Positions 1 to 10,665 of a stretch of DNA of 64,000 bases are shown piece after piece. The notes below the pieces were generated by a model. The model did no database searches, was not told where the DNA came from, and worked only from the letters and a program-made list of their open reading frames with translations. Position 1 is the stretch's first letter, and each line of letters begins with the position of its first letter. Source of the stretch: Mytilus edulis. Taxonomy: Eukaryota > Mollusca > Bivalvia > Mytilida > Mytilidae. The DNA lies in contig NC_092350.1 of assembly GCF_963676685.1 (NCBI RefSeq), positions 6,251,486-6,315,485 of the forward strand. Direction: 5' to 3'. The translations under genes were made by a program, and so were the position numbers.

Positions 1-133
1 AAAATTACATTATCCTTAATAATGTGGTTTATTATTCGTTGGATACCAATTATCATGTTTGTTGGAGGAACAGGCGAACAACGAATATAAATGTTCAACG
101 TATTACAATAAAATTAACGGTACCAATTTTCTT

Positions 134-177
134 GCACCAGATGCGCATTTCGACAATACATGTCTCTTCAGTGATGC
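134..177 (-). ncRNA. Type I hammerhead ribozyme, family A copy 1 (intact core)
   Basis: Read on the minus strand: helix I strand GCATCA, core CTGAAGA (fits CUGANGA), helix II GACA-TGTAT-TGTC, core GAAA, minimal helix III in the palindrome ATGCGCAT, cleavage triplet ATC, then TGGTGC, which pairs with GCATCA with one G-U wobble. All invariant core positions of the hammerhead family are present. The predicted cleavage is after the C of ATC. The very short helix III is the kind that, in other metazoan hammerheads, works best as a dimer. Confidence 0.88.
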
Positions 178-371
178 TCGTGGCCAAAATATTTGAAATC
201 CAAAGCTTATATAAAAGATGAAGAGCTATAATCCAAAAGGTCCAAAAAGTATAGCCAAATCCGTGAAAGGAACCAGAGCTTTGCATGAGGGAGATACATT
301 CCTTAATTTATAATAATTTCTATCATTTTGTAACAGTAAATTTTAATAACACAAAAAATCCGTATATTCAT

Positions 372-455
372 GCCAGTACCGAAGTACTGGCTACTGGGGT
401 GGTGATACCCTCGGGGACTAATAGTCCACCAGCAGATTCATCGACCCAGTGGTAG
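372..455 (-). ncRNA. Conserved two-hairpin domain with UUCG tetraloop, A copy 1
   Basis: On the minus strand an 8-bp stem GCCAGTAC/GTACTGGC closes a TTCG loop, giving the very stable C(UUCG)G hairpin. Upstream is a second hairpin, here with a G-T end pair change (plus strand GGACTAATAGTCC). The same two hairpins occur in B repeats with compensating changes. Copies are at 722-805 and, truncated, 1072-1135. The function is unknown. Confidence 0.75.
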
Positions 456-483
456 TAATAAAATTAACGGTACCAATTTTCTT

Positions 484-527
484 GCACCAGATGCGCATTT
501 CGACAATATAAGTCTCTTCAGTGATGC
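484..527 (-). ncRNA. Type I hammerhead ribozyme, family A copy 2 (intact core)
   Basis: Same fold as copy 1, exactly 350 bp away. The only change is inside helix II and its loop (minus strand GACTTATATTGTC), which keeps the three GAC/GTC pairs next to the core. CTGAAGA, GAAA, the ATC cleavage site and helix I are unchanged. Confidence 0.86.
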
Positions 528-721
528 TCGTGGCCAAAATATTTGAAATCCAAAGCTTATATAAAAGATGAAGAGCTATAATCCAAAAGGTCCAAAAAGA
601 ATAGGCAAATCCGTGAAAGGAACCAGAGCTTTGCATGAGGGAGATACATTCCTTTATTTATAATAATTTCTATCATTTTGTAACAGTAAATTTTAATAAC
701 ACAAAAAATCCGTATATTCAT

Positions 722-805
722 GCCAGTACCGAAGTACTGGCTACTGGGGTGGTGATACCCTCGGGGACTGATAGTCCACCAGCAGAGGCATCGACCCAGT
801 GGTAG
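722..805 (-). ncRNA. Conserved two-hairpin domain, A copy 2
   Basis: Second copy in array A1. The UUCG hairpin is at 722-741, and the flanking CCACTGGGTCGATGCC block is complete. It is nearly identical to the copy at 372. Confidence 0.72.
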
Positions 806-833
806 CAATAAAATTAACGGTACCAATTTTCTT

Positions 834-877
834 GCACCAGATGCGCATTTCGACAATACATGTCTCTTCAGTGATGC
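834..877 (-). ncRNA. Type I hammerhead ribozyme, family A copy 3 (intact core)
   Basis: Identical in core and helices to copy 1, a further 350 bp along the array. Cleavage at two neighbouring copies of a tandem transcript would release a 350-nt monomer with 5'-OH and 2',3'-cyclic phosphate ends. Confidence 0.88.
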
Positions 878-1071
878 TCGTGGCCAAAATATTTGAAATC
901 CAAAGCTTTCATAAAAGATGAAGAGCTATAATCCAAAAGGTCCAAAAAGTATAGCCAAATCCGTGAAAGGAACCAGAGCTTTGCATGAGGGAGATACATT
1001 CCTTAATTTATAATAATTTCTATCATTTTGTAACAGTAAATTTTAATAACACAAAAAATCCGTATATTCAT

Positions 1072-1135
1072 GCCAGTACCGAAGTACTGGCTACTGGGGT
1101 GGTGATACCCTCGGGGACTAATAGTCCACCAGCAG
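1072..1135 (-). ncRNA. Truncated two-hairpin domain at the end of array A1
   Basis: Third copy. The UUCG hairpin (1072-1091) and second hairpin are present, but the array stops at CCACCAGCAG and unrelated DNA follows. This marks the 5' (sense) boundary of array A1. Confidence 0.65.
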
Positions 1136-1299
1136 TTCTATTAAATGTTCTATTAGCTTGTACGAAACCAACAAATCAAATATCCACGAAAATGCAAGTT
1201 TTATTCAATCCACGAATATTAATATCCACGAAAATAAATTATTCCACAGTAGATAGTTTTGTAACTGATCTTATATCAATGATTTAATAAATCAAATTC

Positions 1300-1976
1300 C
1301 AGTCCTAGGACTTTTGGCTGATAAAATATTGATAAGATATGTATTCTAACAACATTGTGCTCCTGACATATAAAATGATTTACAATGAGAAGCTACCAAT
1401 GCTGATTTGAATAAAACATATATGACACCCAAACTTTAAGATCGGGGTTGTTATGGCACCCACCTTGTTCTTCCGTCCGTTTGTAGGTTTGTACAGTGAA
1501 TAGTTTTTAAGTGAGAGCACTTGTCGGACCTGTTATAAACCTAGTTCCTCGTTTCCCTCTCCTTAAATTTGATATACGTCGGAGCAGGAACTATTTATCC
1601 TTCCGGTAAATATGACTACTTTAGGTTCTTATTGAGGTTCGTGTTATTAACAAAAATATATAAATTTCATGAGTCCTAAACGCTTTTCTGTTTAGTGTTA
1701 TGTTTTGTGTCGTGGGTTTTGAAGGTTTTGCTGTATCTTTGTCGCTTTACTAGCATGATCTTGTCTGTTTTGTTTGGACTTGCATTTTTTGATTACCTAT
1801 TATCTCCCTTTTTCTTGGATTGTATCATAATTTATGAGGTCCATAAACAATGCACCGTAAGAAGTACTGTGTGAAATAAGATTTATATCTGGTGACTGAC
1901 CCATTATTTTAGAAGACTATGATATTTTGAATGTTTTCACTCGTTTATGTTTTTTTTCGCCAGAGATATTTGTTAG
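1300..1976. other. No gene seen; AT-rich single-copy-looking DNA
   Basis: No ORF with protein-like composition, no splice-bounded exon and no clear repeat structure were recognised here. Confidence 0.4.
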
Positions 1977-2104
1977 CTGCATCATAACTCATCAACCCAC
2001 CTCAAATGGACAACCCACGACATCTTATTTCATTAAAATACTGCATCATAACTCATCAACCCACCTCAAATGGACAACCCACGACATCTTATTTCATTAA
2101 AATA
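1977..2104. repeat. Perfect 64-bp tandem duplication
   Basis: A 64-bp unit beginning CTGCATCATAACTCATC occurs twice with no differences (1977-2040 and 2041-2104), so the duplication is recent or is an assembly artefact. Confidence 0.9.
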
Positions 2105-2654
2105 CATTAATTTACTGTGATGTCATATTACAGGATCTTCTATAATTTGACAAACTAAAGGAAATGGGTACTTTTAAACTTAATAATAACATTGTATGTC
2201 ATCACACGTCAGTCGCGATGAAGGGTACTTAAATTCTGTATTCTTTTTAATATTTTGTATTACAAGTTTGGCCTTTTAGACTCCCTCCATTATATTAAAG
2301 CATCCGCAAATTCTACTTCCTATAATAAATATAAGCATACTTACATTTTCCCTCCTTTATATTTAAGCATCAAAGTATTCTCTTCCACTCCGTACAGACT
2401 CTCTTTCATCTAACATTTATACGGATTATTTCCTTATTGACGCGAATTACATTCCTTATAGATATGGTTTACGCTATGTTTGGAAAACTACTTTTATAGT
2501 AACATTCTCTTCATTGCTTCTATTAATACGTAGAAAAAACACCATGTGGAATATAAGTCAACAAGACAGTAATCAAGCGATAAAAAGGCAAAATACAACT
2601 AGAGAGCAACATATAAAAGCTTCAACAATTATCTATTCGATCTGCTTTGTAAAT

Positions 2655-2945
2655 ATACAGCGCTTGATTTAAGAATTAAGCGCTGGATTTAAGATCTACA
2701 GTTCGTAACTTAAATCTACAGCACTTGAAGTATCCTCACCATCGCTGGACGTTTGATCTACAGTGCTGGACACCACCATCGATCGATGTAAAATCTTCAA
2801 CACTGGACTAAACATCTACAGCGCTGAACATTACACAGTTCTGTACATTACATCTGCAACACTGGAATTGAAATCTAGAGCGGTGAGCGGTGGATTAAAA
2901 TATCCATCTCTGGATTTTTAATCTGCAGCAATTGACTTAAGAAAC
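2655..2945. repeat. Degenerate short tandem repeat (ATCTACAGCGCTGGA-like)
   Basis: About ten diverged units of roughly 25-32 bp, each with a core like ATCTACAGCGCTGGA, separated by variable AT-rich spacers. Old minisatellite; no coding sense. Confidence 0.6.
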
Positions 2946-4019
2946 CGGTTATCCCGATCTAAAATGAGCAGAAGGATTCGAATTCCGAGGATCAATCAAT
3001 GAAAAGATTTGAATTGTGGGAGGTTCAAATATGTAGCCGATTCACACGGACAGAGAGACATGGGAAACAGATCCTAATTTTACTTTCCCACTGGGTCAAA
3101 CTTTTTATGAATTCCTCCTCGATATTTAGATTCTTTGCGGTTTTGGATTTAGAAATCCAATGTGAATTTTGAAATACAATAGATATAATCACAATTTGGA
3201 AAAGTAAACCGTTTTAGGTCAAGGTACTGCCTTCAACACTTAGCCTTGTCTCACACCAAACAGCAAGCTATAAAGGGGCCCAACAATGACAGGTAAATAT
3301 ACATTCAAATGGGAAAACCAACAGGTTTATCTATATACAAGTCTTTATATCTATATGAGACGAACAGTGCTCCGTAGAACAGTCATGTTAACATTCTCAT
3401 CATAAAAAGGAAGTATTGGAAGTCGGTTATTATTGAACATAGGAAAATAATATTATGTTTAATATAAAATAATAATCTGTGTCCTCGTTTTTGGAATTTT
3501 TTATTATATAAATACATATCATACATAATGTATATTCCCATTTATAAATATAATATGTGGAAAGTTTTAACTCAATATGAGAATAAAATATGTGCAATTG
3601 GAAAGGATAAAATGCTATATGGCCACAACTTTTTATTTGTTTTATATTGTATTGAATAATGAACTATTATCATTTAACAATGGCGATTTGTATTTTATAC
3701 GAAGTTCAAGGTAAGATATACTGTATACCATTTTCACATTTTATACGGTTTTGTAATTGCATGACAGTGAAAGAAACGTAAAAGATGTTTGACAATTTCT
3801 AGACGAAACAAATTATTCACTATAAAAGAGACATTGGGCCAGTTATTAGAAATATACAAATACGGCCCCTTTTGTCGAAGTAATGCTTGTATTTTGGAAA
3901 TGCGGCATATAAGCAATATGCAAATGTGATTTGCTATAGGATTATTTTTAAATTAGCGACCCGTTACACATCAACAATCTTTAGAAAAAGTGTGTTTAAT
4001 CCTTATAATTCATAACCCA

Positions 4020-4250
4020 AACGTTTGCAGTTTTCTTTACTAAGTCAGGAATATATCAGTTTCTATCAAATAGTTGGTTTCTATGTGTGTTAGCGTTTGT
4101 TTTTGTTGCACTTCGGTGTTAATGTTGTTCCCTTTTTCCCTCTTAAAATTGATGTGTTTCCCTCTGTTTTTGTTAGTAATCCGTATTTGTTTTCTCCCAA
4201 TCGATTTATGACTTTTGAACACCCGTATGCTACTGCTGCCTTCATTTGAT
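4020..4250. repeat. Dispersed repeat, family G copy
   Basis: Shares blocks with 18590-19070 and, inverted, with 41760-42160 (for example the 'atcgatttatgagttccgaacacc' type end). It is part of a dispersed family seen at least three times in this window. It makes the spurious minus-strand ORF here. Confidence 0.55.
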
Positions 4251-4739
4251 TAATAAGTTCTGGTGCATGGGCTACTAGTTACCATAAAATGCACACAAAA
4301 AATCGTTACTAAGGACATTGCCGCAATATTGACTCTCTGAAATCCATATATTTTCTAATAATGCTATAGAATTAAAAATGCAATAACAGCTACCTCAGTC
4401 GTATGACGTCAATTTTTCCATGGCGTTCGCGGAATATTCTTTTATAGGAAATTCACAATTTTTCAAACTTTCATGCATTTTCTCCTTTTGCTATTCATTT
4501 GAATGGAAATAACAGATATGTATTTGTTTTTTCTTCAATCTAAATGTGCTTGTACCTCGTGCATCTGTATTGCACATACATAGATTGCAATTATGTTTTG
4601 GAAAATAGTTTCGGGTACATTGTCTATCGAAGGGTAAACCAAGAGAAAAATAAATCCACTTCAAGTTTCATATAAAAATAGGAGAAAATGATTTGCATTT
4701 AACGTTCCGTTGTAAACACACAGTGTTAAAATCTTTGTG

Positions 4740-4980
4740 GTAGAAAGTAAAATCAGAAAACTCCGAGGAAAATTCAAAACAGAAAGTCCCTAATCAAATG
4801 ACATGTCAAAAACTCAAACACATCAAACGAATGGATGACAACTGTCGTATTCCTGACTAAGACCAGGTATTTTTTTATGTAGAAAATTGTAGATTAAACC
4901 TGGTTTTATAGCTAGCTAAACCTTTCACTTGCATGAATTTCGGATAAAGTTTCATTATATTGACAACGATGTGTGAACAA
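4740..4980. repeat. Dispersed repeat, family D copy (inverted)
   Basis: Contains the block around ACATCAAACGAATGGA and GACAACTGTCGTATTCCTGA that recurs at 46275-46440 and, in the opposite direction, at 33455-33665 and 33820-34030. A non-coding dispersed element. Confidence 0.6.
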
Positions 4981-5009
4981 AACAAACATTATCGGTAAAA
5001 ATTCGTAAG

Positions 5010-5560
5010 GGTTCCGCTGAACCCAGTGTCTCGCCTACTCTTTCTGTTAATCGCTGGCTCAACAATAATGAGGAAATAAATCAATAAAATATTCCTGTTG
5101 ATACTATCTTTTGATTGTAAGAAGCTTCTGTCCAAGTTTTGTAAAAATCCAGGGTAGTTTATGAATCTAATAAATGTTTAAAAACTTTAATTGCAGACTG
5201 AATGTAATGTTAACTGGAACATGTGGAAGAAAACAAAATTGCCTTCTAGATACTAGCTTTTGATCATAAACAAGCTTCTGTCCAAGTTTGGAACAAATCC
5301 AAAATAGCAAAAGAAAGTTCATTTAAAAGTAAAATACGGAAAAAATGGATTTCTTTTTTTTTTTAATTTTCTTCTGAATACTATCTTAATATGATCATAA
5401 ACAAGCCTCCGTACAAGTTTGGTTCCAACCCAAGATAGTTTTATACAGTTATTAAAATTTCCACAGATTGAATATTTGTGGACGCCGCCGCCGGCGGCGA
5501 CGACGGAATGTAGGATCGCTTAGTCTCGCTTTATCGACTAAAGCTTAAGTCGAAGGCTCG
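5010..5560. repeat. Dispersed repeat with internal duplications and GC-rich palindrome
   Basis: Three diverged internal units each contain AAGCTTCTGTCCAAGTTTG or a variant, and the element ends in a GC-rich palindrome near 5484-5500 (GCCGCCGCCGGCGGCG). This layout resembles repeats common in bivalve genomes. Confidence 0.5.
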
Positions 5561-5689
5561 ACAAAAATGTCAAATCGGGTTACAACAGTCAATATTGTGG
5601 TATAATCTTAATCACTATAAAAACAAGAAAAATGTAACAAAGAAAAAAAAGGTGAATATTTTGTTTCAGGTTGGGTGAAGGTCGGCGCC

Positions 5690-6010
5690 TTTTTAAAAGT
5701 TTAAACCCGCACCATTTGTTTGCATCTGTCTTAAGTCAGGAACATGTTGTTCAGTGGTTGTCGTTTGTTGATGTGGTTCATTAACGATTTTCGTTTCTCC
5801 TTATATAAATTAGACCGTTGGTTTTCTTGTTGTTTGAATGGTGTTGCACTAGTCATTTATGGGTCCTTTATAGCTTGCTGTTCGGTGTGATTCAATGCTC
5901 TGTGTTGAAGGTAGTACAATTACATATAACTTTTAAAAATTGTGACTTGGATGGGGAGTTGTCTCATGGGCACCCATTACACATCTTCCTATATCTATAT
6001 ATACATAGCA
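5690..6010. repeat. Dispersed repeat, family F copy
   Basis: Matches the element at 35155-35490 over its length (CTGTC..AAGTCAGGAA, GTTGTCGTTTGTT, GAATGGTGTT.CACTAGT, and a terminal CACATCTTCCTATATCTA). Related pieces are at 20610-20730, 54361-54690 and 57055-57180. Confidence 0.6.
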
Positions 6011-6014
6011 CATA

Positions 6015-6630
6015 AACAAAAATTAAAGAATGAAACAATTACCACAGTACAATAACACAATGACGGGAGGTATATGTACTAAGCCACATCCAAATGGATA
6101 TCACCATACATAGACTAGACAGTAAAAGTAATATTCAAAATGACAAACTAAAGAATACTATAACTCGTTATTTAGAAGAAAACAAAGTCAGTACCCGGAA
6201 AATATACTTCAAGACCATCGTGTAGTATTTGTGAAGTTGATACGAAATATTCTAGGTTAAAATAAATTATCTCCTTATAGAATAGTCAACTTTCGTTGTA
6301 TTTCAGTCAAAAATGTGGTTTAAGTGAACATTATTCGTGCGATTAGGAACAGCGTTACTTCCTCTCCATTTTGATCTAGCGGTTGAATAAATACGATGCT
6401 ATAGTATATTGCACGAATTATTGGGGAAATTGAATTCTATAATTGATAATCAGCAAATAATAGTACCGTTTTTTCTTTGGTTTAGGTATCTAAGGAAAAT
6501 CTTTGAATGAAACAAATAATCCATTGTAACACTTCACCTTTTAGAATTGTCATTTTAGTAAACTCTTTTTTACTAAATGAAGCAGGCACCATACGGAGGC
6601 ATTAGGCATATTATGCTTTTTCTATTTTAG
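6015..6630. other. No gene seen; probable intron or 5' flank of the galaxin-like gene
   Basis: AT-rich, with no exon recognised. The downstream exon begins in splice phase 1, so an upstream coding exon must exist. I could not find it between 1300 and 6630, so the intron may be long and extend beyond the window. Confidence 0.4.
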
Positions 6631-6864
6631 GAGCAACTAAAATGCGATGTTTGATGGAAAGCTATGACAGGAACACACAAGGTTGTTGTCAAGGAAACGT
6701 ATACAACAGATCTGTAAGCGGTTGCTGTAATAACGAGTTGTATAACATATCACATCAAGGTTGCTGCCATGATAAGAACATTTACAAGATACCATTCCAG
6801 GGATGCTGTGGAGATATCGTATACGAAAAACATCATGATTCCATACAATATGAATGTTGTTATG
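6631..6864 (+). CDS. Galaxin-like double-cysteine repeat protein, penultimate exon (partial gene)
   Basis: The exon is bounded by a good acceptor (TTTTCTATTTTAG) and donor (TATG|GTGAGG). It encodes 77 full codons plus split codons at each end. The protein has five regularly spaced CC pairs in units of the type GCCxxxxYNxxxxxGCC, for example QGCCQGNVYNRSVSGCC. This double-cysteine, tyrosine-spaced pattern is that of galaxin and galaxin-like secreted proteins, known from coral skeleton matrix and found in mollusc mantle and shell proteomes. I infer a secreted or surface disulphide-rich repeat protein. The Met at 6642 is unlikely to be the true start: there is no signal peptide, and the reading frame is open back to the acceptor. 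Earlier exons are missing. Assignment to the repeat family is confident; the physiological role is not. Confidence 0.8.
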
Positions 6865-7287
6865 GTGAGGCTTTATGTAGAAACTTTACATTTTACATGT
6901 AGTTATATAAAAATATTTATCCGTGGTATAATTGTCAATGCTACTATGCAAATATACGTCATCGTACGGATAACGTCAATATCCAAACCCATATCATTTA
7001 GAAAGGTATAAACGACCTTGCAATGCAATCATTTTTTATGAAACAACACCTAAAGCTTTTCTGAATTTATTTTCATGAAAAAAACGCTCAAAGCATTAAA
7101 GCTGAAAGCAAAAGTCAATGACGTTTAAGAATTAGAACAGGTGACAAATAAAGCCTACCACTGTTCAAAGGTAATACATATTTGATATATATACCCCAAA
7201 AAAAGGGAAACAATAATAGCTGAAACCACTGATCGGATATCGCCTGAAAATGAACTCATCAATTCCTCATTTCCTTTCTCAATTTTA

Positions 7288-7475
7288 TCATCATAGATAC
7301 CAGGATTAAATTTTATATTAATGCCAGACGCGCGTTTCGTCTACAAAAGACTCATCAGTGACGCTCGAATCTAAAAAAGTTAAATGGGCCAAATAAAGTA
7401 CTAAGTTGAAGAGCCTTGAGGAGTTTCTAAAAGGTTTGCCAAATACAGCTAAGGTAATCTATTCCTGAGGAAGGA
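7288..7475 (-). repeat. Solitary family B ribozyme element
   Basis: A single element with the sense 3' end CTATGATGA, hammerhead core at 7321-7364 and a downstream block (GCCAAATACAGCTAAGGTAA on plus) shared with the tandem B array. It lies in the intron of the galaxin-like gene, antisense to it. Confidence 0.8.
7321..7364 (-). ncRNA. Hammerhead ribozyme, family B solitary (core intact, weakened helix I)
   Basis: Minus strand: GCGTCA, CTGATGA, GTCT-TTTGT-AGAC, GAAA, CGCGCG, TC, TGGCAT. All catalytic-core bases match the hammerhead consensus. Helix I has one mismatch (C opposite A) because the 3' strand is TGGCAT instead of TGGCGT. Probably slower or inactive. Confidence 0.75.
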
Positions 7476-8429
7476 AAGTGAAAGTGGGACATTTCATCTG
7501 CGAAATCTAACAACATGTTCTATGCTAAAAGAATAAAAAAAAACATATTCAAAATAAATCTAGGACAACGACTGATTTTGAGCTGTTGGCTAGGGACAGG
7601 CAATCAAATAATGTGGAGCGGTTATACATGCTGGTGAGCGCCCACATCCGCCTCACCTAAGACAATGTAGTTACAACATACAAAAAAAACCCCTGTAAAA
7701 TCAAATGAAAGGGCACAATTCTTCAGATGGACACAGTACACAAAATATATCAAAAATGACGAACGAAAACCACGACTCATATATTTGTGAGTAATCACAG
7801 TAACTTAAACCTGGTTCAAAGTAACACTATTTGAAATAACGAATTAAGAATCAAGTTTGGTGCCGTTTTTTCCCACCGTAACAATATCTGTATTGCATAT
7901 TTGCTGTTACAATTTACTAAGTTTACAGCTTTAACTTAGTATCCCTCATGTTAGCTTACCTAATAGTTAAGGGAAGCACTATTTGGCAAGATATTATTTC
8001 TTCATAATATTAGTATTCATAACATAGTTCATTTCACAAAATATATTTGATAAATTATTGTGATTACACATACAGATTTTGTTTCTCTTTCTCTTTTTTT
8101 TTCTTTCATAATAATTATTTTTCCGGAATCAACTCCGTTATCGGTATGATCCGTGTTTCCAATAATATTGGTGCCGTATTTATTTCATTAAGTTATATAG
8201 TCGCCCTCTTTGCCATTGTCAATTATTACTTATTCTGTTTAGTCTATTTTGGGTAATATCCTTTTGATGTGGCTCGGTAAGTTGCCTTTCATCTTTTTGT
8301 TAATGTGCTAGGGATATTTTTGTATTTTTATCTTTAGTTTTTGTTTTAATGTGACTTGTCTATAACTACCTTTTTCTTTGCTGATCTATTTGTTTGGTTT
8401 TTATAGTGATTAAGATTATAACACAATGT

Positions 8430-8690
8430 TGACCTCTATTTTTGACATTTTTACCTATCATGTCTGTTTAATTTGTTTTGTTATTGAAATATGTCACTGT
8501 TACAAAAGCTAGAGATTTAGCTAGCTATAAATCCAAGTTTAATCTACCATTTTATACTGAAAAATATAACTGTTATTATCTATTCATTAAATGTGTTTGA
8601 GATTTTGATTTTGCCATTTCAATATATCTTTCCGTTTGAATTTTTCCCGGATTTCTGTATGTGTGTTTTTTTAAATTTTATTCTCATACC
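8430..8690. repeat. Diverged dispersed repeat, family D
   Basis: Contains diverged family D blocks such as GATTTTGCCATTT, TTTCCGTTTGAATTTT and TAGCTAGCTATAAA, comparable with 33560-33660 and 4900-4920. Confidence 0.4.
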
Positions 8691-9127
8691 CATTATTAAT
8701 AAGAAGTAAATTAATTGCTGAATAGAAACTTGTATCAAAATTTCCTTTCCTTTCATTTTAATAAATATATTTCTCCCATCCATGATCCATCTTGTTTATC
8801 TAACATTATGCATGCAGTGGCGCTATAGTTAAAACGATTCTTATCTTCGACATAACCGATTGCTTGGTTATTAAAGCCTCTAATGATGAATGTGTAAGAG
8901 TTAATATTAATTACAATGAACGTAATAAAAATGAACAACACTTTGTAATTCGAAACAACAATGTGAGTAGATTAATTTAATGTTCAACTGTTCATGTATA
9001 AAACACAAAATAGAATTAACAAATATATTGTTCAATGCATGTAAAAGCTTCTTCTTTTGACAATAGTAAAGACTGATTTTGCAGCTGCTTAAGTGGTAAC
9101 TTTGATTGTTTTGTTTTCTTGTTACAG

Positions 9128-9315
9128 ATCAAGTATTCAATACTGCTCTAGAAAAATGTTTTGACAATGCCATTAAGAACAACACCATTGTTAAACATGT
9201 AATAGAATCAAGCAACAGTGCAGTTATTGCCAGGGAGGATATTTCACAAAACATCTTGATTTGCTTCCTAGCTTTGACATGTTTGGCAGTCAGCTATCCC
9301 CGACCTTCTCACTAA
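9128..9315 (+). CDS. Galaxin-like protein, terminal exon
   Basis: The acceptor is TTGTTACAG. The split codon joins the exon ending at 6864 to give ...CCYG-DQVFNTALEKC, which exactly completes a further galaxin-type repeat; this is strong support for the splice. The reading frame then runs to a stop at 9313-9315. The last about 20 residues include a hydrophobic run (ILICFLALTCLAV) followed by a short polar tail. That could be a membrane anchor or GPI-attachment signal, which is unusual for classical secreted galaxins. The intron (6865-9127) contains a hammerhead element in antisense orientation and a family D fragment. Confidence 0.78.
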
Positions 9316-9428
9316 CTGTGGTTGTAAAATAACCTTTTCTCGCTTACATATGATAGACGTAACAAGATTCAGTGCTACGCTAGTAGTTTTGGATATAAGT
9401 TCACGAAAACAATCAACAAAGGATAAAA

Positions 9429-9434
9429 AATAAA
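9429..9434 (+). promoter_or_regulatory. Candidate polyadenylation signal of the galaxin-like gene
   Basis: AATAAA lies 114 bp downstream of the stop codon and immediately before the TTAA-flanked element at 9439. Confidence 0.5.
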
Positions 9435-9438
9435 CCAC

Positions 9439-10172
9439 TTAAGGTAGCACTATACAAAGACTTTATAACTCAAAATCCCATGTTTTAAAATGCTGTAACT
9501 TTCTTAATAATGCTTGAAAATTTATAAAAGTGGTAGTTTCGGATAGCTTTCAGATTACTCTTTCAATTTAATGCAGTGTTTGTATTATGTAACAATTATG
9601 TTACCAATTATAATGTTAACTGTGTTTAAAATATTTTTCACCAAATTTCCACTTTCAAATGACATTAGCTTCTGCATCGGTATCCCTAGAGGGTTGATTT
9701 AAATATATATGTTGTTCCTATGGCCATTATCTACAAAAGGGTGTCTCAGATTTCAGATAGAATATATATAACAAAATTTACACCTAATTTAACATTATCT
9801 TCATTTATGTGGTTAGGATGTTTACACTAATTAGAGATCTATAAGATAATGAAATACCATAGAGACAATCGGAGACACCCTTTTGAAGTCCATGATGTGT
9901 TGATTAAGATTTCGTTAAAATTGTCAGTATAGTTAAAGAGGTGATAGAGCTAAATTCATTCAAGTGACCTTACCCAGATTTTGCCACTAATTACATAATA
10001 ATTGATTACATAATGATTTCATAATAAAAATATTGCATTCATTTAAAAGATTAATCTTTTATCTATCTAAATTAACCCTTTTTTATTATTTTCTATGCAT
10101 TCATAAGAAAGTTACAGCATTTCAAAGGTTAGTGATCGGAAGTAAAAAAATCTTTGTATTGTGCTTCCTTAA
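9439..10172. mobile_element. TTAA-flanked inverted-repeat element, non-autonomous (piggyBac-like)
   Basis: The element is bounded on both sides by TTAA. Its ends are diverged inverted repeats of about 70 bp, beginning GGTAGCACTATACAAAGA on the left and, inverted, GGAAGCACAATACAAAGA on the right. A second inner inverted pair surrounds AAAAGGGTGTCTC (about 9738) and its complement (about 9882). There is no coding capacity. TTAA target duplications are the hallmark of piggyBac transposons; the superfamily assignment is inference from that alone. Confidence 0.6.
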
Positions 10173-10484
10173 AGATATATTAAGACTTTATATATATACA
10201 TCTTGATATTCTTCAGCATTTGTTTATGATCAATTATTCAAATCATTATTGCTATATAGTGAAATGCGCGTAATTTATAAATGGGTGAGTGTAATATATT
10301 TGTATCTAATAAATGTTAAAAATTAAATATAAAAATATTAAACTCAAAGCAAAATCCAAAACGGAATGTCCATCGTCAAACGGCAAAAAAATATCTCGTA
10401 CACATCAAACAAACACAATAAAAGGATCATATTTAAATAAATTCTTCTGGTTATTTATATCGAATACGTGTTATATGTTTGTAT

Positions 10485-10665
10485 CTAATGAGTGTAATTC
10501 ATATGTCGAATGACTGTTAAATATTTATGTTAACTGAGTGTAATTTATATGTCGAATGAGTGTTAAATATTTATATTAACTGAGTGTAATTTATATGTCG
10601 AATGAGTGTTAAATATTTATATTAACTGAGTGTAATTTATATGTCGAATGAGTGTTATTTGTAAG
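10485..10665. repeat. Tandem repeat of about 45 bp, about 4 copies
   Basis: Units read GAGTGTAATTTATATGTCGA followed by ATGAGTGTTAAATATTTA; the later copies are almost identical. Confidence 0.8.

Larger units (their letters stand above)
106..1135 (-). repeat. Tandem ribozyme repeat array A1 (350-bp monomer, about 2.9 copies)
   Basis: Three nearly identical copies lie head to tail with an exact 350-bp spacing, shown by the hammerhead cores starting at 134, 484 and 834. The sense strand is minus. Each sense monomer holds, in order, a two-hairpin domain with a cUUCGg cap, about 200 bp of AT-rich linker and a hammerhead ribozyme. The array runs from the AAAATTAACGGTACC boundary near 106 to a truncated accessory domain at 1135. 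The two outer sequences are unrelated. It resembles the tandem arrays from which retrozyme RNAs arise. The short ORFs crossing it are frames through the repeat and are not genes. Confidence 0.9.
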
